Positions 9,491 to 18,226 of a DNA stretch of 64,000 nucleotides are shown piece by piece. The stretch spans positions 62,001-126,000 of the forward strand of contig NZ_WJXB01000003.1 of assembly GCF_009664975.1 (NCBI RefSeq). The letters are read 5' to 3'. Each line of letters starts with the position of its first letter. The stretch's first letter is position 1. This DNA is from Paenibacillus monticola (lineage in GTDB: Bacteria > Bacillota > Bacilli > Paenibacillales > Paenibacillaceae). Both the position numbers and the translations under genes were made by a program. Below the pieces are notes generated by a model. That model had not been told where the DNA came from, did not search any database, and was given only the letters and a program-made list of their open reading frames with translations.

Positions 9491-9848
9491 TTAGAATCCC
9501 CTCCACAATCTGCAGGAGTTCTATTGGACTGAACGGTTTCGGCATAAAATAACGCGCCCCTGCCACTATAGCTCTATTGCGGTCTACTTCCTGTGCTTTA
9601 GCTGTCAGCATTAAAATAGGTAAAGTGCTCTTCATGTCCACACTCAGCTGCCCCAACACCTCTATCCCAGTCATTTCTGGCATCATATAATCCAATATCA
9701 TCAAGTCATAGTGATCCGCTGACAGTCTCGCTAGCGCCTCTAAACCGTTCTCGGCAGTATGGATCTCTACATTCTCCAAATCCTCCAGCGTATCTGTGAT
9801 TAACATTCTTAACACTTCTTCATCATCTACAACAAGTACCTTCTGCAT
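9477..9848 (-). CDS. Single-domain response regulator (CheY-like)
   Basis: The 123-residue protein is a lone receiver domain: VVDDEE acidic pair, phospho-acceptor Asp in LMILDYMMPEMTG, and the switch Lys in FMPKPFSP. It has no output domain, so it probably acts as a phosphate shuttle or through protein contact. It sits between the Hpt-REC-GGDEF-REC gene (18-base gap) and the hybrid kinase (14-base overlap), as expected for a partner in one phosphorelay. Confidence 0.92.
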   Translation of the reverse strand: MQKVLVVDDEEVLRMLITDTLEDLENVEIHTAENGLEALARLSADHYDLMILDYMMPEMTGIEVLGQLSVDMKSTLPILMLTAKAQEVDRNRAIVAGARYFMPKPFSPIELLQIVEGILSDNG

Positions 9849-9866
9849 GATTCATTCCGCCTTTTC

Positions 9867-11498
9867 TCAAAATAAAAATCGATAAGCCAGTCGTTCAATT
9901 CTCGACAGTAGCTCAGGTATATGAAATGGCTTGATTACATAATCATCTGCGCCCATTTGCAGAGCATGGACAATATCCGCCTGATTATTTCTGCCTGTCA
10001 GCATAATAACTAATATATTAACCTCTGGATAAGTCCGGCGGATTCGCTCCAATACTTCAACACCATCAATATCCGGCATCACCCCATCGAGCAGAACGAT
10101 GTACTTCTCTTCACTCGAATACCAATCCGCTTGCAGGAAGTCTAATCCGTTGGCAAAACTTTTGATGTTGACCGTTGCAATATTCGCTGGTGTCCAAGTG
10201 GAGAAATGACTGGTCATGATCCGCCGAATCAGGGCATCATCATCTACAATAATCACATTCAGGACCGAGTCTTTTTTAATAGCCGACAAGAGTTTAGAAT
10301 ACAGAGTCGTCTGATTTCTTCCGGCATTCTTGCTGGCATAAAGCGCCTGATCTGCTTCCTCAATCAGTTTGTCGGATTCTTGAGCAGCTTCCGTTACTTC
10401 TGTAATACCGCTGGAAAAGCTTACTTGGAAGATTTCATCCCGAGCAGAGAACTTTAAAGAAGAGAAATCCTTCTGAATACGCTCAATGACCAGCAGTGCT
10501 GAAGCGGCATTCGTATTGGGCAGAAACAGAGCAAATTCCTCTCCACCGAAACGGCAAAAGGTATCTTCCACTCGTATAGAATTCAGTACAAGGTGAGAGA
10601 AGGCCTGCAATACCTCGTCACCGACTAGATGCCCATAACTGTCATTCACTTTCTTGAAATGATCAAGGTCAATCAGTGCCAATGAGAATATACGACTAGT
10701 GCGTTTAAAATCTGAAACCAGCTGCTTCATCGTCTGATTAAATTGTTTGCGGTTAAAAGCACCGGTCAGTTCATCCACGATTATCGCTTCTTGCCATTCT
10801 CTCTTCAGCTCGAAGCGATTTTTGATTAACATCAGGAATAGATCCAGATCTACCGGTTTCTGTACAAAATCCATCACACCAAGCGAATACGCGTGCAACT
10901 GAATTTCTTTGGAATGTTCTCCACTGATAATAATGATTGGAATATACTCTTTTTTGGCCTTGCCAATAATTTGACTTAAGACTTCAATCCCGCTTTTATC
11001 GGGTAGTAGAATATCGAGCAAGATCATGTCCGGTTTACTTCCATAGAATTTCTTCAACCCACGTTCAGCGGATAAGGCAATGCTTACATAATAGGACTGT
11101 TTCTCAAGTGCTTCTTTCAGAATAGCAACCAATTCAACATCATCGTCGATAATAAGGATTTCACTCTGCCGACACTCTTCATTATTTAGCTGATTGGCTG
11201 AATTGGGAGGATTAATCATTATGGAAGACGAGTTCTTGTCGATAAGCGTTTTAAAGGGAAATAAATACTCGCCCCACTCCTCCATGGACCAGTTTTTATG
11301 ACTATCATCCGAGAAGAACAGCATTGTGCTCTCGGCTAAGGCTTCAACCTCTTTCATCCCTACCGTTCCAGCAGTACCTTTTAGATTATGCAGAAAACGG
11401 TAGATCTCTTTTTCCGTAATTTGCGATTGTTCTGACCACTCTTGCAAGGTTTGCGTGATTCGTTTCTCAACTAGGTCTTTATACTTTTGTGTAGTCAT
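9867..11498 (-). CDS. Hpt-REC-GGDEF-REC protein (diguanylate cyclase with two receivers)
   Basis: The 543-residue protein has four parts. The N-terminal Hpt domain has the phospho-histidine H37 in FLHNLKGTAGTVG. Receiver 1 (about 112-228) has D162 in MILLDILLPD. The GGDEF domain (about 240-405) has an intact GGEEF at 318-322, preceded by the inhibitory-site motif RVED at 309-312 at the canonical five-residue distance. Receiver 2 (about 413-540) has D471 in VLLDGVMPD. It should make cyclic di-GMP under control of the phosphorelay with the downstream receiver and hybrid kinase. It is the first gene of the operon. ATG 11498 follows GAAGGAGC. Confidence 0.93.
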   Translation of the reverse strand: MTTQKYKDLVEKRITQTLQEWSEQSQITEKEIYRFLHNLKGTAGTVGMKEVEALAESTMLFFSDDSHKNWSMEEWGEYLFPFKTLIDKNSSSIMINPPNSANQLNNEECRQSEILIIDDDVELVAILKEALEKQSYYVSIALSAERGLKKFYGSKPDMILLDILLPDKSGIEVLSQIIGKAKKEYIPIIIISGEHSKEIQLHAYSLGVMDFVQKPVDLDLFLMLIKNRFELKREWQEAIIVDELTGAFNRKQFNQTMKQLVSDFKRTSRIFSLALIDLDHFKKVNDSYGHLVGDEVLQAFSHLVLNSIRVEDTFCRFGGEEFALFLPNTNAASALLVIERIQKDFSSLKFSARDEIFQVSFSSGITEVTEAAQESDKLIEEADQALYASKNAGRNQTTLYSKLLSAIKKDSVLNVIIVDDDALIRRIMTSHFSTWTPANIATVNIKSFANGLDFLQADWYSSEEKYIVLLDGVMPDIDGVEVLERIRRTYPEVNILVIMLTGRNNQADIVHALQMGADDYVIKPFHIPELLSRIERLAYRFLF

Positions 11499-11726
11499 AG
11501 CTGCTCCTTCAGTTCATCGTCTCAATCTATCACTTCAACACATATTCAACAGATTGTCAACAAGATCTATTTTAAATTTAAATTATAAATTCACTGGAAC
11601 AGAATACTGATCAGAGTGATATAAAACCTTTGGTTGAAGCTTCTGCTCTCATTTGACATAATAGTTGAAATGGTTCATTCCGTTAACGCGGCGGATGATC
11701 ACAGATAATCAAGGGAGGCCGTTTCA

Positions 11727-11996
11727 TTGAAAGGGATTATTACTGTACTGGGAAAAGACAAAGTAGGAATTATTGCCAAGGTCTGCACCTATCTTGCTGA
11801 GCACAATTTGAACATTCTGGATATTTCACAGACCATTGTTCAGGACTATTTTAACATGATGATGATCGTGGATATTTCCAGCGCCACTAAATCCTTCGAG
11901 GAGATTGTTGAGGAGCTGCACCAGGTGGGCGAGACCATCGGCGTAGAAATCAAACTGCAGCACGAAGATATCTTCAACATTATGCACCGTATCTAA
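11727..11996 (+). CDS. ACT domain protein (UPF0237)
   Basis: An 89-residue single ACT domain ([46 protein letters not shown]), the fold that binds amino acids as an allosteric switch. The start is TTG at 11727 with AGGGAGG at 11712-11718. The next gene, a UPF0210 protein, begins 20 bases after its stop. This two-gene pairing is conserved in many bacteria. Its ligand is unknown. Confidence 0.93.
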   Translation: MKGIITVLGKDKVGIIAKVCTYLAEHNLNILDISQTIVQDYFNMMMIVDISSATKSFEEIVEELHQVGETIGVEIKLQHEDIFNIMHRI

Positions 11997-12016
11997 GAAT
12001 TTTTAGGAGGAGTAAC

Positions 12017-13375
12017 ATGATTTCACTCGTGGAAGTGCAAGAAACCAATAAAATGATCCGTGAAATGAATCTGGATGTGCGCACGATTACCATGGGGATC
12101 AGTCTGATGGATTGTGCCCACCCGAATATGAAGATTTTTAACCAAAATGTGTATGACAAAATCACCAAATCTGCTGAGAAGCTGGTCAAGACCGGCGAAG
12201 ATCTGGAAAGACAATTTGGAGTTCCGATTGTTAATAAACGGATTTCCGTTACCCCTATCTCCATAGCTGCTGGTGCGATCAAGACAGATACTTATGTGCC
12301 TGTTGCAGAAATGTTGGACAGGGCTGCCAAAGAAGTAGGCGTTAACTTTATCGGCGGCTTCTCCGCCTTAGTGCAAAAGGGCTGTACCACAGGCGACCGG
12401 ATTCTCATCGATTGTATTCCTGAAGCGCTAGCCGTCACAGAAAGAGTATGCGCCTCCGTGAATGTAGGCTCCTCCAGAAGCGGAATTAATATGGATGCCG
12501 TAAAATTAATGGGTGATATCATCGTCCAAACAGCGATGCGCACGAAGGATAGAGATTCGATCGGCTGCGCAAAACTGGTAGTTTTTTGCAACGCGGTTGA
12601 GGATAATCCGTTCATGGCTGGTGCCTTTCATGGTGTCGGTGAGCGGGAATGTGTAATTAACGTTGGTGTCAGTGGTCCTGGTGTAATCAAGCGGGCGCTG
12701 GAAGAAGTAAAGGGTCAGGACTTCGAGACCTTATGCGAAACGATCAAACGTACCGCGTTCAAGGTTACCCGTGTGGGACAGCTTGTAGCACAGGAAGCTT
12801 CCAAACGGATGGGTGTTCCTTTTGGAATTATTGACCTGTCACTGGCTCCAACTCCTGAAATCGGCGATTCCATTGCCGAGATCTTTCAGGTCATGGGACT
12901 CGAAGAAGCCGGTGCTCCCGGAACTACAGCCGCACTGGCCATCCTGAATGACAACGTGAAAAAAGGCGGCGTTATGGCTTCCTCCTACGTTGGGGGACTC
13001 AGTGGAGCCTTCATTCCGGTTAGTGAGGACCACGGTATGATTCAGGCTGTTCAGCGCGGTGCACTGACACTTGAGAAGCTCGAAGCAATGACCTGCGTAT
13101 GTTCTGTTGGCTTGGACATGGTGGCAATTCCGGGTAGCACGTCCAAGGAAACCATCTCCGGCATCATCGCGGACGAAGCGGCAATTGGCATGGTCAACAA
13201 TAAAACAACGGCCGTTCGCCTGATTCCGGTCATCGGCAAAGATGTAGGCGAAATGGTTGAATTCGGCGGACTGCTGGGTTACGCGCCAGTTATGGCAGTC
13301 AACTCCTTCAGCTGCGCCAACTTCATTAATAGAGGCGGACGCATTCCGGCTCCGATCCATAGCTTTAAGAACTAA
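12017..13375 (+). CDS. UPF0210 / DUF711 family protein (PFL family)
   Basis: A 452-residue protein of the UPF0210 family, which is always seen with the preceding ACT protein. Its fold is related to glycyl-radical enzymes, but it is not a functional pyruvate formate-lyase and no reaction has been assigned. Family blocks include [14 protein letters not shown] at the N-terminus, [26 protein letters not shown] and [12 protein letters not shown]. It follows an AGGAGG site and is closed by a strong terminator, so the operon holds just these two genes. Confidence 0.93.
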   Translation: MISLVEVQETNKMIREMNLDVRTITMGISLMDCAHPNMKIFNQNVYDKITKSAEKLVKTGEDLERQFGVPIVNKRISVTPISIAAGAIKTDTYVPVAEMLDRAAKEVGVNFIGGFSALVQKGCTTGDRILIDCIPEALAVTERVCASVNVGSSRSGINMDAVKLMGDIIVQTAMRTKDRDSIGCAKLVVFCNAVEDNPFMAGAFHGVGERECVINVGVSGPGVIKRALEEVKGQDFETLCETIKRTAFKVTRVGQLVAQEASKRMGVPFGIIDLSLAPTPEIGDSIAEIFQVMGLEEAGAPGTTAALAILNDNVKKGGVMASSYVGGLSGAFIPVSEDHGMIQAVQRGALTLEKLEAMTCVCSVGLDMVAIPGSTSKETISGIIADEAAIGMVNNKTTAVRLIPVIGKDVGEMVEFGGLLGYAPVMAVNSFSCANFINRGGRIPAPIHSFKN

Positions 13376-13398
13376 TAACCAGCTTTACCTTTCACATG

Positions 13399-13456
13399 AA
13401 CAGTAAGACAGCGTTCCTCCACTGAACAATGGAGGCTTGCAGTCTTACTGTTTTTT
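13399..13456 (+). terminator. Intrinsic terminator of the ACT-UPF0210 operon
   Basis: AACAGTAAGAC pairs with GTCTTACTGTT, with a nested CCTCCA/TGGAGG stem, followed by TTTTTTAA. Confidence 0.85.
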
Positions 13457-13603
13457 AATCCACTATATCAAAACCCTTACATGAATTAATTTGCTCTTGA
13501 TTATGGTCTTATACCTAAAGTCAATTGCTCCCTAGACACATATAATACTTAACAAGACTCAGTGGTAAATCGAACAAACAACTGAAATTTAACAGGAGGA
13601 ATC

Positions 13604-14572
13604 ATGAAAAAGACAGCTGACCCACTCACTCCTCAGAAACATGAATTTCATTTATTGCAGAAGCAGCAACGTGTACTCAAACATTTAAAATTACTGCTTC
13701 TAGTTCCCTTAAAAATAAACGATAAAATGCCTAATATACGATTAATCAAAGATCAGTTCCAGTATCTCGTTAAAGAAGTTCTTGTGATTAAATATCAGCA
13801 TAAACTGGACGAATATATCAATAGATTCCAACCGGATTTAATTCTCGCCTTAGGCTCGGAGACGTTGTTTCCTGAGGAGAATATAGCAGCCCTGAAGACT
13901 TCAACCGTACCCAAAGCTATATGGATGTCTGATGCTACTGGCCTCAGTATAGTAGAACGGAAATTAGCTCTCTTATTTGATTATATTTTCACCCAAAGCC
14001 TCTCCAACTTGTTTTATTATGAAGGATTACTTGGTAAACAAAGCAGCTATCTTCCTTATGTCGCCGATACCGATATCTACTTTCCAAGACGTGTTGAGAG
14101 CAGATTTAAAAGTGATGTTCTCATCCTTGGAAACTTCAGTAAGAATAACCTGCTACAATCCTTGGCTCAATCACAATGGTTAACGAATCTAAAGGTAACT
14201 GCCTATGGAATCGGAGTTGAGAATTTCAGTGATTTTATTGTCGCTATAACCTCTTCAGAACATTTATCTAGCTACTACAACGGCACCCGAATGGTCATAA
14301 ACTTCTCTGGTTCTTTACAACAGGTAATGGAGGTCTCTGCCTGCGGAATATTTCAGATGACACAAGAGCACCCCAATCTGCAGGGTTACCTCATCCCTCA
14401 AAATGGCCTGATCAGCTTTTCTACATTCAATCAACTAACAGACTTTATCAAACATTATTCATCACATAGTGATGAAAAAAGACTTGCAGCCTCCCTGGCT
14501 CTCCAAAAAAATAAACATAACTATTCTTATATGCAACAAGGTTTAACACTGCTAAACGCGATATTTGAATGA
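13604..14572 (+). CDS. CgeB-like glycosyltransferase
   Basis: The 322-residue protein resembles CgeB/DUF3880-type glycosyltransferases, GT-B proteins associated with spore or surface glycans. Supporting segments are FQPDLILALGSETLF, PKAIWMSDATG, DYIFTQSLSNLFYY, YLPYVADTDIYFP and the late MVINFSGSLQQVMEVSACGIFQMT, which matches the sugar-nucleotide-binding region of these proteins. No signal peptide is visible. ATG 13604 follows AACAGGAGG. The stop overlaps an ATG of the next gene, so the two are cotranscribed. The acceptor is not readable from the sequence; a spore-surface role is only an inference from the family. Confidence 0.72.
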   Translation: MKKTADPLTPQKHEFHLLQKQQRVLKHLKLLLLVPLKINDKMPNIRLIKDQFQYLVKEVLVIKYQHKLDEYINRFQPDLILALGSETLFPEENIAALKTSTVPKAIWMSDATGLSIVERKLALLFDYIFTQSLSNLFYYEGLLGKQSSYLPYVADTDIYFPRRVESRFKSDVLILGNFSKNNLLQSLAQSQWLTNLKVTAYGIGVENFSDFIVAITSSEHLSSYYNGTRMVINFSGSLQQVMEVSACGIFQMTQEHPNLQGYLIPQNGLISFSTFNQLTDFIKHYSSHSDEKRLAASLALQKNKHNYSYMQQGLTLLNAIFE

Positions 14573-14592
14573 CCGGAAGGAGGAACTTCGTC

Positions 14593-15648
14593 TTGAAATG
14601 TATTGCTTTTGTATTACCGCAGTTTCACCAAATACCCGAAAACGACGACTGGTGGGGAAAAGGTTTTACAGAATGGACTAATGTTAAGAAGGCCTCTTCC
14701 TTGTATCCTGAACATCATCAGCCGAACCAACCAACAAATAATAATTACTACGACTTAACAGAACCTGAGGTAAGAAGATGGCAAGCACAGATAGCGAAAG
14801 CTCATGGAATTCATGGATTTTGTTATTATCACTATTGGTTTAAAGGTAAACAATTGTTAGAATTGCCAGTTCAGCAAATTCTAACAAGCAAGGAACCAGA
14901 CTTTCCTTTTTGCCTTTCATGGGCAAATGAGCCGTGGACGCGGAGATGGGATGGAACAGATCATGAAGTGTTGATGCCCCAAGAATACGGAGAAGAACAA
15001 GATTGGGAAATACATTTTAATGTTCTACTTAAAGCATTTGTAGACGAACGATATATTCGTGTAGATGGAAAGCCCGTATTTATCATCTATAGAACCTCTA
15101 ATATCCCACGTTGTGAGGAAATGCTTCAGTACTGGCGCAAACTGGCACTGGAGAACGGATTAGAAGGCCTCCATCTCGTCCGAACACTAGGAGGGTTCCC
15201 CCTAACAGAACAAAGTGGTTTCGATGCCAGCTTGGAATATGAACCCCACTACACATTCGCACACGGAGGTCTGAATTTTCTATGGAGTACAAAACAGGTT
15301 GGAGATAAGGAACATTCAGTGATTGATTACGATCAGATTTGGGATTCCATGCTAGAGCGGACACCCCATCGGGATGGAGAAATAATCTATCCTGGAGCAT
15401 TTGTCAATTGGGACAATACGCCCCGTAAAGGTGTAGCTGGGCAAAGCACGCTAGGCTCGACTCCGCAGAAATTTGGACTTTATCTGTCCAGACAAATAGA
15501 AAGAGCCAAAAAATTGTTCAACACTGAATTCATTTTCATTAACGCATGGAATGAATGGGCTGAAGGAACCTATTTGGAGCCGGATAACAAACACCAATAT
15601 CAATATCTGGAAGCCATTAAAGAGGCCCTTAACCGATCAGCACAATGA
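14593..15648 (+). CDS. WbsX/GH99-like glycan-modifying protein
   Basis: A roughly 351-residue protein of the WbsX family, a GH99-like barrel found in polysaccharide and glycoprotein assembly loci. Clear family motifs are CIAFVLPQFHQIPENDDWWG at the start, GFTEWTNV, CYYHYWFKGKQLLE, FCLSWANEPWTRRWDG, VNWDNTPRKG and FINAWNEWAEGTYLEPD. TTG at 14593 (AAGGAGG at 14577-14583) is preferred, because the family begins at the MKxIAFxLPQFH block; an ATG 24 bases upstream overlaps the previous stop. Whether these proteins transfer or cleave sugars is not settled. Confidence 0.85.
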   Translation: MKCIAFVLPQFHQIPENDDWWGKGFTEWTNVKKASSLYPEHHQPNQPTNNNYYDLTEPEVRRWQAQIAKAHGIHGFCYYHYWFKGKQLLELPVQQILTSKEPDFPFCLSWANEPWTRRWDGTDHEVLMPQEYGEEQDWEIHFNVLLKAFVDERYIRVDGKPVFIIYRTSNIPRCEEMLQYWRKLALENGLEGLHLVRTLGGFPLTEQSGFDASLEYEPHYTFAHGGLNFLWSTKQVGDKEHSVIDYDQIWDSMLERTPHRDGEIIYPGAFVNWDNTPRKGVAGQSTLGSTPQKFGLYLSRQIERAKKLFNTEFIFINAWNEWAEGTYLEPDNKHQYQYLEAIKEALNRSAQ

Positions 15649-15688
15649 AGAAGATCCTTCTTCTCTCTGAAGGACCTTCTTCATTTTC
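15645..15688 (+). terminator. Terminator after the glycan gene pair
   Basis: ATGAAGAAG plus ATCCTTC pairs with GAAGG plus ACCTTCTTCAT around an 8-base loop, with a short TTTTC tail. The stop codon of the WbsX gene lies in the left arm. Confidence 0.7.
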
Positions 15689-15766
15689 CGTGGAAATATC
15701 CCTTGTCGACAGAGATGCTGAGCATATATTCTCGCAATCATTGTTATGTCCACTTCACTCTCTCTC

Positions 15767-16147
15767 TTAAGCAAGATGGATACCGATATGAGGAGTTCCT
15801 CCGGTCAAGTCTATGAACAGCACATAATCATTTCCATCTGTCCCCTTTAGTATGAGACCAGGCTGATTGGAAATACCTACAGGGAAGAATCTAACCTGCT
15901 GTGTGCTTGGAATACTAGCCGGTACAGTTGCCTGAGTGAGAGATATCAGTCTAGTTCCAACTTTAATGGTACCTGCACCGTCTATTTCACCTGTTACTCC
16001 TAAATGGCCGGCTATACTTTGACTACCATTCACTTGAAGACTCAGATCAATAGTCTCATTTCCGTTAACGTGTAAATCTCCCTGAATCGTTTGATTTCCC
16101 GTAACTAGAACATTATCGAAGGTTGGCAAGGCTATCATCCCTTTCAA
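15767..16147 (-). CDS. Small beta-repeat protein of unknown function
   Basis: A 126-residue hypothetical. Residues about 9-70 hold repeated Gly-Asn/hydrophobic turns (VTGNQTIQGDLHVNGNETIDLSLQ, VNGSQSIAGHLGVTGEIDGAG) that look like a short parallel beta-helix or tail-fibre-like stack. The C-terminus (QPGLILKGTDGNDYVLFIDL) resembles a small beta-sandwich tip. No signal peptide or membrane segment is present. Three starts are possible: TTG 16147, ATG 16138, or TTG 16129 with AAAGGGATG upstream. It faces the glycan pair convergently and might be a surface or spore-coat protein they decorate. That is speculative. Confidence 0.55.
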   Translation of the reverse strand: MKGMIALPTFDNVLVTGNQTIQGDLHVNGNETIDLSLQVNGSQSIAGHLGVTGEIDGAGTIKVGTRLISLTQATVPASIPSTQQVRFFPVGISNQPGLILKGTDGNDYVLFIDLTGGTPHIGIHLA

Positions 16148-16444
16148 TTAGTATACTATATCTTATGTAAAACAAGCCGTTTGGACATAGATATATATAC
16201 AATTTTAATATTTTCCGCTCATAGGTTTATTAATACAAGAAGAAACGGCTTCGCCGTCCTTTTATGGACGGTACCCGCTTCTTCGAGAAATATAAGGATA
16301 AGTTATCGTGTGAAACATATAAATTCTTATATTTGAAAAAAGATCCTAACGTGCCTATAGCAACAGAAGGATCTTCTTTGATTGTCCCCTCATGAATGAA
16401 ATACAACTCAATTTATTTGTCGCTCTCTATCTGCACTTTGCACT
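16148..16444. other. Intergenic stretch with two hairpins, no gene seen
   Basis: No open frame of note. It contains the promoter side of the beta-repeat gene, a GC-rich imperfect inverted repeat around 16230-16285 and a terminator-like hairpin at 16336-16379 (AAGATCCT/AGGATCTT, with a T tail on the minus strand). Confidence 0.5.
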
Positions 16445-16670
16445 CGCTGACACAAGACAGATACCCGCCGAGGTCATAAATACCACATGCATGCCGGAGA
16501 GAAAGATCTCCGGATGACCAGGGACCAGATCGGTTACCCGATGACCCGCTTGGTTGCTCATCACATTGAACACACCGCCCGTTCCGTCAAGTATCTAGAG
16601 GAATCGGGATACTTTGCTCCAAAAGATCACCAAGAATTCCGAAGCATTAATTTAGCAAAATTGACAAAGC
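16445..16670. pseudogene. Scar of a collapsed duplicate of the MFS exporter-MarR segment
   Basis: Three blocks copy separate parts of 18.28-20.29 kb, in the same order and orientation. 16445-16572 matches the 3' end of the MFS gene (18283-18411). 16573 to about 16611 matches the middle of the MarR gene (from about 20038). About 16612-16670 matches the MarR 3' end and flank (20236-20292). Identity is high by eye, with a few mismatches. Everything between the blocks has been deleted, and the second junction shares a 2-base TA. A spurious 67-codon frame at 16487-16690 across the fusion is not a gene. Confidence 0.85.
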
Positions 16671-16690
16671 TGGACACACCAAGAACATAA

Positions 16691-16729
16691 ACAAGCAAGT
16701 CTCCGGTTATTGGAGACTTGCTTGTTTTT
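16691..16729. terminator. Strong terminator between the scar and the ECF41 gene
   Basis: ACAAGCAAGTCTCC and GGAGACTTGCTTGT form a perfect 14-bp stem with a 7-base loop. TTTTT follows on the plus strand and a shorter T run on the minus strand. It probably ends the sigma factor transcript. Confidence 0.85.
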
Positions 16730-16754
16730 AGCTTTTTATGCATTGTGTAAAATC

Positions 16755-17639
16755 CTATATTACGATATGGCTTAATTTATCAGGGTCCATGATCAGATAT
16801 AAATCCTGGATATGTTCTCCGTCAAGATTCAAACAGAGTACCCCTGTAACTTTGCCTTGATGAGTAAATACGATATTAGACTCTCCATTTATTAACGCAA
16901 AGGAAGACTCCCAGTTCCGCAACTTGTCCAACACCCGGCGCGAGGTCAACAGCGCAACCACACCCTTGCGACCCACCATCGGTCTAAGAATCGTATGCAC
17001 CTCTCCACCGCCACCGTCAGCTATCAGTACAGGATGATCTGCTAACAGCTCCAGCACACGATTGACATCATAGGCTGCAAAGGCTGCAGTGAAACGCTTT
17101 AGCAGCGTTTTTCTCGCTGGCTCATTAATGGAGCTTCGTCTGTCAGAAGTAGACACTGGCTGCAAATTGCGCTTGGCGCGGCTGAATATTTTACGGCAGT
17201 TCGCCTCGGACTTGTCCACCATCTCCGCAATCGCCTCATATTCATACTGAAACACTTCCCTCAGCACAAAAACGGCCCGTTCAGTTGGCGTAAATTGCTC
17301 CAGCAGCACCAGAAAAGCATACGACAATGTCTCATTGCGTTCCACTATCGCTTCAGGACCCTCAAAGGTATCCGTTACAGGTTCCGGTAGCCATTCGCCA
17401 ATGTAGGTCTCCCGCTGGTTATGCGCCGAATGCAGCATATTCAGGCAGCGGTTAGTGATGCCTTTGGCTAGATACGCCTTGATATTTAGGATCTCGGTAC
17501 GGTCCCGCCGCTGCAGCTCTGCAAAACAATCCTGTACCACATCCTCTGCATCAGCCACAACTCCGAGCATCCGGTAGGCAATGGAGAAAGCATACTTTTG
17601 ATAGCTTAAATACAGCTCCTCCATGTTATGCTGTTCCAT
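16755..17639 (-). CDS. ECF41-family RNA polymerase sigma factor (SigJ-like) with fused SnoaL-like domain
   Basis: A 294-residue extracytoplasmic-function sigma factor. Region 2 (about 8-75) contains YRMLGVVADAEDVVQDCF. Region 4 (about 110-160) contains the HTH TPTERAVFVLREVFQYEYEAIAEMV. The C-terminal third is a SnoaL-like regulatory domain. Three group signatures are visible: WLPEP in the linker (GEWLPEPVTD), the DGGG motif (ADGGGGEV) and a DPDKL variant of NPDKL near the end. In this group the C-terminal domain replaces an anti-sigma factor. The gene follows an AhpD-like gene by 39 bases, the standard ECF41 pairing, and a matching promoter lies upstream. Confidence 0.93.
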   Translation of the reverse strand: MEQHNMEELYLSYQKYAFSIAYRMLGVVADAEDVVQDCFAELQRRDRTEILNIKAYLAKGITNRCLNMLHSAHNQRETYIGEWLPEPVTDTFEGPEAIVERNETLSYAFLVLLEQFTPTERAVFVLREVFQYEYEAIAEMVDKSEANCRKIFSRAKRNLQPVSTSDRRSSINEPARKTLLKRFTAAFAAYDVNRVLELLADHPVLIADGGGGEVHTILRPMVGRKGVVALLTSRRVLDKLRNWESSFALINGESNIVFTHQGKVTGVLCLNLDGEHIQDLYLIMDPDKLSHIVI

Positions 17640-17678
17640 TACCCCGCTCCTCCTTTGTTGCCCTTAGTATTCTTCGAA

Positions 17679-18125
17679 TCAGTCAAAACATCCCGGATAC
17701 ATTCCTGTGGAGATAGCTATCCGATTCCAGCTGTTTATCGTGTTAATCGCCATAATGAGATCGATGAACTCTTCCTCACTGACAAATTCCCTTACTTTAT
17801 CATATACCGGCTGAGGTACTCCTGCCTGTCCGATATTCGCCACCGCCTCGGCAAGTTCAAGCACCGCCCGCTCTTTCTCTGTGAATAGAGGAACCTCTCT
17901 CCATACACTAAGCAGCAGAATCCGGTCGGCATGATCACCCAGCTTGAGTAAATCCTTGGCATGCATGTCTAGGCAAAAAGAACAGCCGTTAATCTGGGAT
18001 ACCCTTATTTTGATCAATTCATAGAGAACCTTATCCGTGCAACGACTGCTTGTATACTGCTCTAACGACATCATTGCCTTAAGTGCTGTCGGGTTTACCT
18101 TTTGATGATTAAATCTTAATTCCAT
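17679..18125 (-). CDS. Carboxymuconolactone decarboxylase / AhpD-like protein
   Basis: The 148-residue protein has the AhpD-like core LYELIKIRVSQINGCSFCLDMHAKDLLKLG, with redox cysteines C48 and C51 and the following His. Such proteins act as thiol peroxidase partners or small-molecule decarboxylases. This one is the standard genomic partner and likely target of ECF41 sigma factors. It is the first gene of the operon with the sigma factor. ATG 18125 follows TAGGAGGCGATC. An ECF41-type promoter lies 35-60 bases upstream. Confidence 0.92.
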   Translation of the reverse strand: MELRFNHQKVNPTALKAMMSLEQYTSSRCTDKVLYELIKIRVSQINGCSFCLDMHAKDLLKLGDHADRILLLSVWREVPLFTEKERAVLELAEAVANIGQAGVPQPVYDKVREFVSEEEFIDLIMAINTINSWNRIAISTGMYPGCFD

Positions 18126-18159
18126 CTTGATCGCCTCCTAAAAGTGTGTACATATAGAA

Positions 18160-18186
18160 GACAATCAAGCACTCCGTTTTGTGACA
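18160..18186 (-). promoter_or_regulatory. ECF41-type promoter of the AhpD-sigma operon
   Basis: On the minus strand TGTCACA is followed after exactly 16 bases by TGTC. The recalled ECF41 target consensus is TGTCACA-N16-CGTC, so only one base of the -10 differs. It implies autoregulation. Confidence 0.7.
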
Positions 18187-18226
18187 TATGGCATTATAAA
18201 TTCTGAAAAGTGCAGTAGTAGAGTCT

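Noticed and set aside
12839-13360. 173-codon frame antisense to the UPF0210 gene
   Set aside because: It is fully covered by a well-supported gene on the other strand, has no ribosome site and resembles no family.
16487-16690. 67-codon open frame beginning MHAGEKDL
   Set aside because: It runs across the fusion of antisense MFS sequence and marR fragments in the duplication scar, so it is a by-product of the deletion.
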